Assembly (NCBI GenBank): GCA_015063165.1
Contig: SUSZ01000007.1
Location: forward strand, 1 to 64,000
Direction: 5' to 3'
From: Thermoplasmata archaeon
Lineage (GTDB): Archaea; Thermoplasmatota; Thermoplasmata; Methanomassiliicoccales; Methanomethylophilaceae
Length of the DNA: 64,000 nt
Positions 45,618 through 54,382 of this stretch are shown here, in pieces. Below the pieces are notes generated by a model. That model searched no databases. It had not been told where the DNA came from and was given only the letters and a program-made list of their open reading frames with translations. Every line of letters begins with the position of its first letter. Position 1 is the first letter of the stretch. A program made the translations under genes and the position numbers.

Positions 45618-45842
45618 ATGGCTGAAGAAGAGTCAGTAATGCGCGGATTCTCGGACGAGTTCGAGTCCAAGGCCCGCGGTTTCGGAAAGGGGAAGTACGG
45701 AAAGATCCTCAAGACTGCTCACACCCCTTCGAGGGAGGAGCACAAGAAGACCATGTACATTACCGGTCTGGGCATCATAGCCATTGGTGCCATCGGTTTT
45801 GCTATCTGGTGGATCATGACCTGTCTGCCGACCTACTTCTGA
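45618..45842 (+). CDS. secE: Preprotein translocase subunit SecE (Sec61 gamma)
   Basis: A 74-residue protein with an amphipathic helix and a single C-terminal membrane helix (about 46-68, GLGIIAIGAIGFAIWWIM), preceded by the family PSREEHKKT segment. It clamps the SecY channel. It is the first gene of the conserved secE-spt5-rpl11 cluster. The ATG at 45618 is chosen because GGAG lies 11 bases upstream. Confidence 0.9.
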   Translation: MAEEESVMRGFSDEFESKARGFGKGKYGKILKTAHTPSREEHKKTMYITGLGIIAIGAIGFAIWWIMTCLPTYF

Positions 45843-45857
45843 TAAGGGGGTAGAAGG

Positions 45858-46796
45858 TTGCAGAAGAACGTTTCCGGCGAATACGACGACGACATGGATC
45901 TCGATGATGTCTACGAAGACGAAGGTCTCGAAGAGGAGTTCAAGGTCGTCGAGAAGGAAGAGCCCACCGTCTCCGAGCCTGTGATGCAGACCGGCGGCAT
46001 GTTCGCCACAGAAGAGGACTCCATAAAGAAGGTCTCTGCCGGAAGCATAGCCGAGTGGTTGTTCTCGATTTCCGTGAATGCGTCCCCGGCGACTCTATCG
46101 TTCTCAGTCGTTTCCGGGCGCGACGATGCTCCTGAATGGGAGGTCTCGCTGTTCGACGGGGCCACCGAGCTCTGGAACAGCGCCGTCCCTGTCGAGAAGA
46201 TCGAGATCAGCGCTTCCAAGTCGCTGAGGCTCTCCGCCGAGTGTCCTAGCGGAGTCAGATACGGTGATTCCATAGTCGTCACCGTTTCTGCCAAAAACAA
46301 CAGAGGATCCGACTCGATAAGCTTCGAGGCGGTAGCAAAACAGTCCATAATGATCCTTAAGACCCAGATCGACCAGGAGAAGACCGTGGCGAACGAGCTG
46401 TTCGGGAAGACGGTCAGAAACAGCGATAAGGGAGAACAGGACATCTATGCGATCCTGAGCCCTCAGGGACTCAGAGGATATGTGTTCGTCGAAGGGATGA
46501 ACACGGAACGTCTGCTGGAGAAGACCAGGGAAATCAAAAAAGCCAGGAACTTCATCAACGGCGAGACGGCCATCGGTGACATCGAGGCGTACCTCACCCC
46601 CGCATCCCCTGTCATCGGTATTGCCGAGGGAGACATAGTCGAACTCGTCAACGGACCCTTCAAGGGTGAGAAGGCTAGGGTCCAGAAGATCGAAGAGGTC
46701 AAAGAGGAAATCACGGTCGAGCTCATCGAGGCCATGGTTCCCATACCTGTCACTGTCAAAGGAGACAGCGTCAGAGTCATTGAAAAGGAGAAATGA
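45858..46796 (+). CDS. spt5: Transcription elongation factor Spt5 with long N-terminal extension
   Basis: A 312-residue NusG/Spt5 protein, about twice the usual archaeal length. Residues 1-55 are very acidic. Residues about 60-160 form a beta-rich, Ser/Val-rich domain resembling an immunoglobulin-like sandwich. The NGN domain spans about 163-245 and the KOW domain about 255-312 (GDIVELVNGPFKGEKARVQK). With Spt4 it clamps RNA polymerase. The TTG at 45858, with an AGGGGG ribosome binding site, fits the extension; internal ATGs lie within the acidic part. The extension could recruit other proteins. Confidence 0.9.
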   Translation: MQKNVSGEYDDDMDLDDVYEDEGLEEEFKVVEKEEPTVSEPVMQTGGMFATEEDSIKKVSAGSIAEWLFSISVNASPATLSFSVVSGRDDAPEWEVSLFDGATELWNSAVPVEKIEISASKSLRLSAECPSGVRYGDSIVVTVSAKNNRGSDSISFEAVAKQSIMILKTQIDQEKTVANELFGKTVRNSDKGEQDIYAILSPQGLRGYVFVEGMNTERLLEKTREIKKARNFINGETAIGDIEAYLTPASPVIGIAEGDIVELVNGPFKGEKARVQKIEEVKEEITVELIEAMVPIPVTVKGDSVRVIEKEK

Positions 46797-46799
46797 GAA

Positions 46800-47270
46800 A
46801 TGGTAGATACTGTTGAGGCAATGGTTGATGGAGGCAAGGCCACCGCAGGCCCGCCTCTCGGTCCCGCCCTGGGCCCTAAAGGAGTTAACATCGGTCAGGT
46901 CGTCGCCAAGATCAACGAGAAGACGAAGGCCTTCGCCGGGATGAAGGTCCCCGTGAAGATTCTCATCAACACCGACAAGACGTTCGACATCAAGGTCGGT
47001 ACTCCCCCCATGTCCGCTCTCATCAAAGGAGAGCTCGGCGTGAACTCCGGTGCGCACAACGCGAAAACCGAGAAAGTCGGAAACCTGACTCTCGACCAGG
47101 CGAAGAAGATCGCCGAGATGAAGCAGGACGACCTCCTCGGAGCCGACCTCAAGGCCAAGGTTCTCGAGGTCGCTGGAAACTGCGTCTCTGTCGGAGTCAC
47201 CATCGACGGCAAGGACCCCAAGGCGTTCACCGCTGCGGTCAAGGCCGGCGAGTACGACGACAAATTCTGA
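46800..47270 (+). CDS. rpl11: Large ribosomal subunit protein uL11
   Basis: A 156-residue L11 with the N-terminal GPPLGPALGPKGVNIG motif at about 17-32 and the rRNA-binding C-terminal domain. It shapes the GTPase-associated centre. Three bases separate it from spt5. A terminator follows, splitting it from the L1-L10-L12 operon. Confidence 0.95.
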   Translation: MVDTVEAMVDGGKATAGPPLGPALGPKGVNIGQVVAKINEKTKAFAGMKVPVKILINTDKTFDIKVGTPPMSALIKGELGVNSGAHNAKTEKVGNLTLDQAKKIAEMKQDDLLGADLKAKVLEVAGNCVSVGVTIDGKDPKAFTAAVKAGEYDDKF

Positions 47271-47277
47271 AACCATG

Positions 47278-47310
47278 GGGGCTCAGCCCCTGTCTTTTTC
47301 CTTCTTTTTC
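47278..47310 (+). terminator. Terminator after rpl11
   Basis: A short stem GGGGC/GCCCC with a three-base loop (47278-47290) is followed by CTTTTTCCTTCTTTTTC. It separates the secE-spt5-rpl11 unit from the L1 operon. Confidence 0.65.
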
Positions 47311-47370
47311 TATAGTCAAGGCCGCTATGGCTTCCAAGATGTGCTCCTGGTGTCGCGTCTTTAAATTAAC

Positions 47371-47449
47371 TTTAAATATAGGTTTTGTTTAGGGCGTTCT
47401 GCTTGTAGGAGAGTCGCAAGACTCGTTCGTACTACGAGGAGGAATTGTA
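47371..47449 (+). promoter_or_regulatory. Promoter and structured leader of the L1-L10-L12 operon
   Basis: TTTAAATATA at 47371-47380 is a good TATA box. The roughly 45-base leader contains a stem GAGTC-GCAA-GACTC (47411-47424, a GNRA-type loop) and ends with GAGGAGG before the TTG start. Archaeal L1 proteins are known to repress their own mRNA through a site near the start of the message, so this hairpin is a candidate, by inference. Confidence 0.5.
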
Positions 47450-48091
47450 TTGGCAGAAAAACCAACCGTAATGGCTGTGCAGAAGGCACTGGATAGTGCG
47501 AAGAAGCGCAATTTCACTGAAACGGTTGAGTTGGCCATCAATCTCACGGACGTCGACCTGACGATCCCCAAGAACCGTATCACGGAGGATATCATTCTCC
47601 CCAACGGTCGCGGAAAGTCGGTCAAGGTCTGTGTTATTGGTGGTGGCGAACTAGCCCTTAAAGCCAAAGACGTGGCCGATCGCGTCATCACCCCCGAAGA
47701 ACTCGGAGAGATCGCGAACGACAAGAAACAGGCTAAGAAGATCGTTAACAGCATCGATTACTTCATCGCCGAGGCTCCCCTCATGGCAGTCGTCGGTAAG
47801 AGGCTCGGTACCGTTCTCGGTCCTCGCGGAAAGATGCCTAAGCCCATCGCGCCCGGAGCAGATCCCACCGCGATGATCGAGGGTCTCCGCAAGTCTGTGA
47901 CCATCAGGACGAAAGACAGGAAGACTTTCCACGCACCCGTCGGAAACGTCAACATGAACGCCGAGGAGATCTCCGACAACATCGAGCTCATCCTCAAGCG
48001 TGTCGAGGCTCACCTTGAGAAAGGAAAGCACAACATCGCTTCCGTTTATGTCAAGACGACCATGGGACCGTCGGAGAAGATCGCATTGTAA
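47450..48091 (+). CDS. rpl1: Large ribosomal subunit protein uL1
   Basis: A 213-residue L1 with the family stretch GTVLGPRGKMPKP near 121-133. It binds the mobile L1 stalk of 23S rRNA and, in archaea, can regulate its own operon. The TTG start at 47450 has GAGGAGG seven bases upstream; the next in-frame ATG would remove eight conserved residues. Confidence 0.94.
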   Translation: MAEKPTVMAVQKALDSAKKRNFTETVELAINLTDVDLTIPKNRITEDIILPNGRGKSVKVCVIGGGELALKAKDVADRVITPEELGEIANDKKQAKKIVNSIDYFIAEAPLMAVVGKRLGTVLGPRGKMPKPIAPGADPTAMIEGLRKSVTIRTKDRKTFHAPVGNVNMNAEEISDNIELILKRVEAHLEKGKHNIASVYVKTTMGPSEKIAL

Positions 48092-48103
48092 GGAGGTTCA
48101 AAG

Positions 48104-49108
48104 ATGGCACACGTCGCAGCTTGGAAGAAGGACATGGTAAGCGAGCTGGTACAGGATATGCGCGAGTACCCCGTTGTCGCTATCGTCGACATGGAGGGTA
48201 TCCCCGGACAGCAGATCCAGTCCATGAGGGCCGGACTCAGGGCTCACGCGAAGCTCAAGATGACCAAGGACAAGCTCATTCTCCTTGCTCTCGATGAGAT
48301 CGCGAAAGAGAGACCCGGAATCGCAGACCTCAAGGATGCTGTTCACGGGCAGTGCGCGGTGGTCACCACCGACATCGACTCGTTCAAGCTCTTCAAGAAG
48401 CTCGAGTCGACGAAGACTGCAGCTCCCGCAAAGGAGGGGCAGCTTGCACCTTACGATATCGTCGTACCTAAGGGACCGACCCCGTTCGGACCTGGCCCGA
48501 TTATCGGTGAACTTCAGAAAATAGGCATTCCTGCAGCAATCGAGGCAGGAAAGATAGCAGTCAAGAAGGACACGACGCTCGTCAAGGCCGGAGAGCCGAT
48601 TCCCGGACCTGTCGCAGCGATGCTTCCCAAGCTTGAGATCCTCCCCATGGAGGTAGGTATGGACCTCAGGGCCGCCTACGAGGATGGTGTGATCTACAAG
48701 AGGGACGTTCTCGATATTCCTGAGGACTACTATTCCACGATGTTCGCTACGGCTGCACACGACGCCCTCGCGCTCGGTGTGTCGATCGCGTTCCCCACGA
48801 AGGATACGATCGTACCGCTCATTGCTAAGGCGTTCAGAGAGACAATGGGACTCTCGATCGCAGCCGCGATACCGACCAAAGAAAACATCGACAAGCTCCT
48901 GGCAAAGGCAGACGCGCAGATGCTCGCATTGGCATCCGCCGCTGGATACACCAACGACTCGATCGCAGCGAGGCTCAGCTCCGCCGCCGCAGCAACCGCT
49001 GCCGCACCCGCAGTCGAGGCATCCGCCCCTGCAGCAGCTGTCGAAGACGAAGAAGAAGAGGTCAGCGAGGAAGAAGCAGCCGCTGGCCTTAGTGCATTAT
49101 TCGGCTAA
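48104..49108 (+). CDS. rpl10: Large ribosomal subunit protein uL10 (P0)
   Basis: A 334-residue P0-type protein: rRNA-binding domain, an inserted domain, L12-binding helices, an Ala-rich hinge and the acidic tail [18 protein letters not shown] shared with L12. It is the base of the ribosomal stalk that recruits translation GTPases. 12 bp after rpl1. Confidence 0.95.
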   Translation: MAHVAAWKKDMVSELVQDMREYPVVAIVDMEGIPGQQIQSMRAGLRAHAKLKMTKDKLILLALDEIAKERPGIADLKDAVHGQCAVVTTDIDSFKLFKKLESTKTAAPAKEGQLAPYDIVVPKGPTPFGPGPIIGELQKIGIPAAIEAGKIAVKKDTTLVKAGEPIPGPVAAMLPKLEILPMEVGMDLRAAYEDGVIYKRDVLDIPEDYYSTMFATAAHDALALGVSIAFPTKDTIVPLIAKAFRETMGLSIAAAIPTKENIDKLLAKADAQMLALASAAGYTNDSIAARLSSAAAATAAAPAVEASAPAAAVEDEEEEVSEEEAAAGLSALFG

Positions 49109-49127
49109 ATAAAAGGAGATGAAATAA

Positions 49128-49442
49128 ATGGAGTATATCTACAGTGCAATGGTGCTCTACTCTGCTGGCAAGGACATCACCGAGGACGCTATCAAGGCCG
49201 TCCTGACCGCCGCTGGAGTCGACGCTGACGCAGCCAAGATCAAAGCACTGGTTGCTTCTCTCGAGGGAGTCGACATCAAAGAGGCTATCGCAAGCGCAGC
49301 TTTCGCCGCACCTGCAGCCGCTGCCGCCCCCGCCGCTGGAGCCGCCGCTGCCCCTGCAGCCGCAGCCGCAGCCGAGGAGCCCGAAGAGGAAGCAGTCAGT
49401 GAGGAAGAGGCCGCAGCTGGACTTTCCGCTCTGTTCGGATGA
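49128..49442 (+). CDS. rpl12: Large ribosomal subunit protein P1/aL12
   Basis: A 104-residue stalk protein: N-terminal dimerization domain ([15 protein letters not shown]), a long Ala/Pro hinge (about 62-85) and the acidic tail ending [10 protein letters not shown]. Several dimers sit on L10. End of the ribosomal operon; TTTTTTAC about 35 bases after the stop may terminate transcription. Confidence 0.95.
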   Translation: MEYIYSAMVLYSAGKDITEDAIKAVLTAAGVDADAAKIKALVASLEGVDIKEAIASAAFAAPAAAAAPAAGAAAAPAAAAAAEEPEEEAVSEEEAAAGLSALFG

Positions 49443-49508
49443 TCTGGTTGGTCTACCTGACTATCACAAACCTTTTACCTTTTTTTACACATTGTCGGCT
49501 TCGATATC

Positions 49509-49667
49509 ATGTTGGCGGAGACGTGCGACAGTTCCAAAGAATCCAAGTCTCCGCTTTTGGACGAAGTCCCCCTCCCGATCGAGGACCTCATCCGCGACGG
49601 TCGTCCGTTCTCTTTCGAAGAATCCGTGGAGCGCATGGTCAAGAAGCGCTTCGAGAAGGAGGAGTGA
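49509..49667 (+). CDS. 52-residue acidic protein coupled to the FtsZ-like gene
   Basis: Encodes MLAETCDSSKESKSPLLDEV, then PLPIEDLIRDGRPFSF and a charged helix ending KKRFEKEE. The tight coupling (stop TGA one base before the next ATG) and the AAGGAGG ribosome binding site of the FtsZ-like gene inside its 3 prime end suggest a paired function. A start-proximal ribosome binding site is not evident, so it may be leaderless or translated by readthrough from the L12 transcript. No family was recognised; it could be a membrane or filament adaptor. Confidence 0.5.
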   Translation: MLAETCDSSKESKSPLLDEVPLPIEDLIRDGRPFSFEESVERMVKKRFEKEE

Positions 49668-49668
49668 G

Positions 49669-50484
49669 ATGCAGGACGTCCTGGTGGTCGCCTGCGGAGG
49701 CGCTGGCCGCAACGTGTTCTCGGAAGCATCCGACATCCTCGATTGCCCTGTCATGCTGATCAACTCCAACAGCTCAAGCGACATCCAGCTGGCCCCGGAG
49801 GATTTCAGCGGATGCCGCGGGGACCCCGAGCTCGCTTTCACCCTTGCTTTCGACAACGTGGACGCCATAAAGGAGGCGTTCAAAGGGTATCGTGCCGTCA
49901 TAGTCTTCTCCATGCTCGGGGGAGGAACGGGAACCGGCATGGTGCCAGTGATACTCAAGACGGCCGCCGGCTGCGGATGCCGCACCATATCCGTCATGGG
50001 TCTGCCCATGATAGTCGAGAAGGAGAGGCGCGCGCTGGCGCAGGGAGTGCTGGCGGAGATCTCCGCCCATTCGGACCGCATGTACCTTCTGGACGAGGAC
50101 GCCGTCATACGCATGAGCCCCGATGCGAAAGCGCACAGCTTCTTCAAGATGATCGCCCACTCGATCATATTCACCGTGAAGTGCATCGCGGACCTCCTCT
50201 CAGGACCGTTCTTCACCACGTTCTTCGACAAGGTGTACACCTTCGCCTATGTATCCGACATGAATCCTGTAATGGCGGTGGAGAAGGCGGTGAACTCGTC
50301 CGTTCCGACTGTGGTCGACCCCATCGGAAGGATAGTCGTCGCTGTGAGCTCGGCGACCGGAAGCGTGGAGTCCGATGCGATCTACGACAAAGTCGCGGAT
50401 ATGACCGGGGTCATGCCGGACATAGTCCGCAGGAACGACAAGGAGGACACGAAGATGGTCGTGTTCTTCTCTGTCTGGAGCTGA
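49669..50484 (+). CDS. Divergent FtsZ/tubulin-superfamily GTPase
   Basis: A 271-residue protein with tubulin-fold nucleotide motifs: ACGGAGRN at 8-15, LINSNSSS near 30-37 and the signature GGGTGTG at 84-90, then MGLPMIVEKERRALAQG (110-126), which matches the FtsZ region where PF-x-x-EG-x-x-R is usual. It is much shorter than FtsZ (about 350-390), lacks the C-terminal tail, and the NxDxxD catalytic loop is not recognisable beyond Asp175. It may polymerise weakly, act as a regulator, or resemble the FtsZ-like families proposed to remodel membranes. The ATG at 49669 has AAGGAGG eight bases upstream. Confidence 0.75.
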   Translation: MQDVLVVACGGAGRNVFSEASDILDCPVMLINSNSSSDIQLAPEDFSGCRGDPELAFTLAFDNVDAIKEAFKGYRAVIVFSMLGGGTGTGMVPVILKTAAGCGCRTISVMGLPMIVEKERRALAQGVLAEISAHSDRMYLLDEDAVIRMSPDAKAHSFFKMIAHSIIFTVKCIADLLSGPFFTTFFDKVYTFAYVSDMNPVMAVEKAVNSSVPTVVDPIGRIVVAVSSATGSVESDAIYDKVADMTGVMPDIVRRNDKEDTKMVVFFSVWS

Positions 50485-51231
50485 TCACTCCTCTTTCTTC
50501 TTCTCCCAGGGCTTCCCGTGCCTGATGATCTTGGAAGCGTCCCCGAACACGCCCATGATGGTGTTGTACTCGTACTTGGTGGGGATCGAGCGGCCCATCA
50601 TCCTTCTGAACATGATGCGGGTCATCTCCCTTCTGTTGGGAGGGTACTCGATGGCGTCCATGAGCTCGTCGAAGAACCTGAACATGCGCTCCTTCTCGGC
50701 CCTGTCGGCAGGCTCGGGCCTCCTGTTCTCGTGGCAGGCCTGGAAGAACTCGTACATAACGATGTTTGCCGCATGGGACAGGTTCAGGATGGGATACTCC
50801 TCGCCCGAAGGGATGGTGATGAGGACGTCGCACATGTTGAGCTCCTCCTGGAGAAGGCCGATGTCTTCTCTTCCGAACACGATCGCGATCCTTTCCGGGT
50901 ATCCTCTGCAGTGCTCGGCGAACTCGCGGACGGGAACGGGCACGCGGGAGTAGTTCCTGTCGCCTTTGGTGGTGACTCCGCTGGTCCCAACGACGAGGAA
51001 GCAGTCCTTGACGGCGTCCTCGAAGCTGGTGACGATCTGGGCGTTGTCCAGGATCTGGGACCCGTGCTTGGATCTGCGGTAGGCGTCGTCTCCGAGCTCG
51101 CAGGGATTGACGAGGTACAGCTCCTTCACGTCGAAGTTCGCCATTGATCTCGCGATGGCGCCCACGTTGCCTTCGAACTTCGCTCCCACCACCACTATGC
51201 GGATGTCAGGCCCTACGGACGACTCCATCAT
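50485..51231 (-). CDS. trmJ: TrmJ-type tRNA 2 prime-O-methyltransferase (SPOUT)
   Basis: A 248-residue SpoU-family protein: N-terminal knot domain with VVVGAKFEGNVGAIARSMANF, the FGREDIGLLQEEL motif and IPSGEEYPILNLSHAANIV, the three SPOUT motifs in order, plus a helical C-terminal extension. TrmJ methylates the ribose of position 32 in tRNAs. Two adjacent ATGs (51231 and 51228) follow GAGGAGG at good spacing. Its stop abuts the stop of the FtsZ-like gene. Confidence 0.88.
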   Translation of the reverse strand: MMESSVGPDIRIVVVGAKFEGNVGAIARSMANFDVKELYLVNPCELGDDAYRRSKHGSQILDNAQIVTSFEDAVKDCFLVVGTSGVTTKGDRNYSRVPVPVREFAEHCRGYPERIAIVFGREDIGLLQEELNMCDVLITIPSGEEYPILNLSHAANIVMYEFFQACHENRRPEPADRAEKERMFRFFDELMDAIEYPPNRREMTRIMFRRMMGRSIPTKYEYNTIMGVFGDASKIIRHGKPWEKKKEE

Positions 51232-51475
51232 TCCTGCCTCCTCGGGTCGAGAACGGAGGCTGTCTTCGGAAGGTCGGTGCGGATGTTGCGAGATTCTGCT
51301 TTTCCCATGGCTGTCAATTCCTTCGATACGATGTTCTGACGAACTGGATGCGACCTGCACCGATTGAATTTATTTGTATTGTTCGATGGGCACGGGCACA
51401 TACCTGAGCCTTCGTTCGTCTCGGCGGCTCATTCTATCAATAGCACTAAAATACGAGTGCGTAGGTATTCGGCGC

Positions 51476-52228
51476 ATGGAAATACCCAAGGACCACCCTA
51501 GATACAAATCCCTGATGACCAGGGAGCGTCTGGCGGAGATGGTGCAGAAGGGCCTAGTGACCCCCACCGGGCTCATCTCCCACGGACGCGGGGAAGCCTA
51601 CGACTATCTCATGGGAGAGAAGAGCACGGAGGCGGCGCTCGAAGCGGAGAAGGCTGCCGCAGCCTTCCTTCTGAACGCCAAGAACCCTGTCGTCTGCATC
51701 AACGGCAACGCGGCCGCTCTGGATCCCGAGGGTCTCATCGCCCTTGCCGAGGCCATTCCCGCCAAGATCGAGGTCAACCTGTTCCACAGGACCCCCGAGA
51801 GGATGGAGGGGATCATCTCGTATCTCGAGTCCAAAGGCGCCAAGGAGGTCCTCGGAAGGAACCCCGACCGCAGGATAGCCTCCCTCAACCACGACCGCGC
51901 CCTCTGCACCGAGGAGGGCATCTTCTCCAGCGACGTCATCGTGGTCCCCATAGAGGACGGAGACCGCGCCGAGGCCCTCGTATCCATGGGGAAGGTCGTC
52001 ATCTCGATCGACCTGAACCCCCTGTCCCGCACGTCGCGCACCGCCACCGTCCCCATCTCGGACGAGATGTCCCGCGCCCTGGAGAATATGATAAGGTTCA
52101 TCGGGGAGCTCCGCGGGGACGAGGCTACAATATTAAAGGAGACAAAGACGTTCTCCGCTAAAGATAACCGCCGCAAGACGGTTCAGTGCATCTGCGATTC
52201 GCTGATGTCCGAGTTTGATGAGGAGTGA
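51476..52228 (+). CDS. 4-phosphopantoate-beta-alanine ligase
   Basis: A 250-residue archaeal phosphopantothenate synthetase (formerly DUF137): the family start EIPKDHPRYKSLMTRERL, then SHGRGEAYDYLMGE and NGNAAAL. It joins 4-phosphopantoate and beta-alanine in the archaeal CoA route. The ATG at 51476 gives the normal family length. First gene of a five-gene rightward run; four bp separate it from ahcY. Confidence 0.92.
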   Translation: MEIPKDHPRYKSLMTRERLAEMVQKGLVTPTGLISHGRGEAYDYLMGEKSTEAALEAEKAAAAFLLNAKNPVVCINGNAAALDPEGLIALAEAIPAKIEVNLFHRTPERMEGIISYLESKGAKEVLGRNPDRRIASLNHDRALCTEEGIFSSDVIVVPIEDGDRAEALVSMGKVVISIDLNPLSRTSRTATVPISDEMSRALENMIRFIGELRGDEATILKETKTFSAKDNRRKTVQCICDSLMSEFDEE

Positions 52229-52232
52229 TTCA

Positions 52233-53471
52233 ATGGACGATCTGCTGAAGAAAGGGTCCCTCAGGCTCCATTGGGCGGAAAGCCACATGCCTGTCCTGAA
52301 GGATGTCAGGAAACGCTTCATCGACGAGCAGCCCCTCGCGGGACTCAAGATCGGAATGGCTCTGCATACGGAGGCCAAGACCGGCATGCTCGCCGTTACC
52401 CTTGCAGACGCCGGTGCCAAGATCAGGCTAGCCAGCTGCAACCCCCTGTCCACCGACGACTCCGTCGCCCTTGCCCTCCGCGAGGAGTACGGGCTCGAGG
52501 TCTACGCCAAGAAATGGGAGTCCTCCGAGGAGTACTACCGCAACCTGAACAACGTCCTGGACATGTCCCCGGACTTCATCATCGACGACGGGGCAGACCT
52601 CATCGCCATGGTCCACACCTCCCGCAAGGAAAAGCTGGGCAACGTGAAGGCCGCCAACGAGGAGACCACCACCGGCGTCGTCCGCCTCAGGGCCATGGCC
52701 AACGATGGAGCGCTCAAGTTCCCCGTCCTCGATGTGAACGACGCCAAGATGAAGTTCATGTTCGACAACCGGTACGGAACCGGCCAGTCCGCCTTTGACG
52801 GATGGATGAACGCCACCAACCTCATCGTAGCAGGGAAGAGGCTGGTCGTCGCCGGATACGGATGGTGCGGAAAGGGGGTCGCCATGAGGGCCAAGGGCCT
52901 CGGAGCGAGCGTCATCGTCACCGAAGTCGATCCCATCAAGGCGATCGAGGCCAAGATGGACGGATTCGAGGTCATGAAGATGATCGACGCCGTGAAGATC
53001 GCTGACATCATCATCACCGTCACCGGATGCAAGGACATCATCGCGGCCGAGCACATCGCGGCGATGAAGGACGGATGCATCATGGGCAACGTCGGACACT
53101 TCGACAACGAGATCAGCAAGCCCGCTCTCCAGGAGGCTTCCGTCTCCTGCGTGAGGGTCCGCGACTTCATCGACGAGTACAGGATGAAGGACGGGCGCAG
53201 CCTCTACCTGATCGCCGAGGGACGTCTGATGAACCTCGCCGCAGGCCAGGGACACCCCGCCGAGATCATGGACATGAGCTTCTCGACCCAGGCTCTGGGA
53301 ATCGTGCACATGTCCCAGCACTACGGCGAGATGGAGAACAAGGTCTACGCCGTCCCCCATGAGATCGACGCAGAGATCGCATCGATCAAGCTCAGGTCCA
53401 TGGGCGTGGAGATCGACGAGCTCAACGAAACCCAGGTGAAATACATCACCGGGTGGGAGGAAGGCACATGA
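52233..53471 (+). CDS. ahcY: Adenosylhomocysteinase
   Basis: A 412-residue SAH hydrolase. The catalytic region HTEAKTGMLA (about 45-54), an NEETTTGV segment, the NAD-binding VVAGYGWCGKG and NVGHFDNEI are all present. It splits S-adenosylhomocysteine into homocysteine and adenosine, keeping methyltransferases active, important in a C1-based organism. The C-terminus is the short archaeal type. Followed by a PfkB kinase overlapping by four bases. Confidence 0.95.
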   Translation: MDDLLKKGSLRLHWAESHMPVLKDVRKRFIDEQPLAGLKIGMALHTEAKTGMLAVTLADAGAKIRLASCNPLSTDDSVALALREEYGLEVYAKKWESSEEYYRNLNNVLDMSPDFIIDDGADLIAMVHTSRKEKLGNVKAANEETTTGVVRLRAMANDGALKFPVLDVNDAKMKFMFDNRYGTGQSAFDGWMNATNLIVAGKRLVVAGYGWCGKGVAMRAKGLGASVIVTEVDPIKAIEAKMDGFEVMKMIDAVKIADIIITVTGCKDIIAAEHIAAMKDGCIMGNVGHFDNEISKPALQEASVSCVRVRDFIDEYRMKDGRSLYLIAEGRLMNLAAGQGHPAEIMDMSFSTQALGIVHMSQHYGEMENKVYAVPHEIDAEIASIKLRSMGVEIDELNETQVKYITGWEEGT

Positions 53472-54382
53472 AGCCCTTCCTCTCCGTCTACGGACATGTG
53501 ACAGTGGACCAGATCATGAAGGTCAGGAAGTTTCCTGTCACAGGAACGACGGAGGACGTTCTTACGGCCACTACGACCCTCGGAGGCACCGGCACCAACA
53601 TAGCCGTCACCGCCGCGAGGCTAGGCTGCCCTACGGCGCTCTGCGCGCTCGTCGGGAACGATTTCCCCGGCGCGTACGAGAAGGAGATCCGCGATTCCGG
53701 GCTGATATTGGACGACTTCAGGCATGTGGACGGATACGACACCTCCAAGGCCGTCGTCGTCAACGATGCGGCTCTGGATCAGAAGGTGCTCTTCTACCAG
53801 GGCCCTCAGGGATTCGCCACCGAGATCGGGATAATGCTCGACAGGATGGCCTCCCAGTCCAAGTACGTGCATTTCTGCACCGGTCAGCCGTCGTTCTACC
53901 TGTCCGTGATGGAGAGAATACCCGAATCCAGCATATCGATAGATCCCGCCCAGGAGACTCATCGCATATGGAACTCCGAGAACTTTCCGAAGGCTCTTGC
54001 CATGGCCGACGCCCTGTTCTGCAACAAGATCGAGGGGGATTCCCTCAGGAAGTACATCGGGGAGTACGACATCTTCGACGCCGACGTTGGCCTCGTGGTC
54101 TGCACCTACGGCGCCGAGGGAAGCATGGCGCGCATAGGCGAGGAGAAGATCAAAATTCCTACGGTGAAGGCGGAAAAGGTCGTCGACGTGACCGGGGCGG
54201 GGGACTCGTATCGCGCAGGTTACTACACATCGCTGTACCACGGCTACGAGATCCCAGAATCGCTGGTCATAGCGTCCGCGGTGGCTTCGTTCACCGTAGA
54301 GAAGACTGGCGCCCTCACCAACACCCCCACCTGGGAGGCGGCCTTGGAGAGGGCCGAGCCCTACTTCACGGAGATATCCTGA
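53468..54382 (+). CDS. PfkB-family carbohydrate/nucleoside kinase
   Basis: A 304-residue ribokinase-fold enzyme with TLGGTGTNIAVTAARLG (a variant of the GGNAAN motif) near residue 38 and DVTGAGDSYRAGY near 242, whose last Asp is the catalytic base. Because it is translationally coupled to ahcY, which releases adenosine, a nucleoside or adenosine kinase role is attractive, by inference; ribose or fructose phosphorylation are alternatives. It overlaps both neighbours (ATGA and TGATG). Confidence 0.82.
   Translation: MKPFLSVYGHVTVDQIMKVRKFPVTGTTEDVLTATTTLGGTGTNIAVTAARLGCPTALCALVGNDFPGAYEKEIRDSGLILDDFRHVDGYDTSKAVVVNDAALDQKVLFYQGPQGFATEIGIMLDRMASQSKYVHFCTGQPSFYLSVMERIPESSISIDPAQETHRIWNSENFPKALAMADALFCNKIEGDSLRKYIGEYDIFDADVGLVVCTYGAEGSMARIGEEKIKIPTVKAEKVVDVTGAGDSYRAGYYTSLYHGYEIPESLVIASAVASFTVEKTGALTNTPTWEAALERAEPYFTEIS

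Noticed and set aside
46800-49442. Single secE-to-rpl12 operon
   Set aside because: A hairpin plus T-run after rpl11 and a new TATA box before rpl1 indicate two transcription units.
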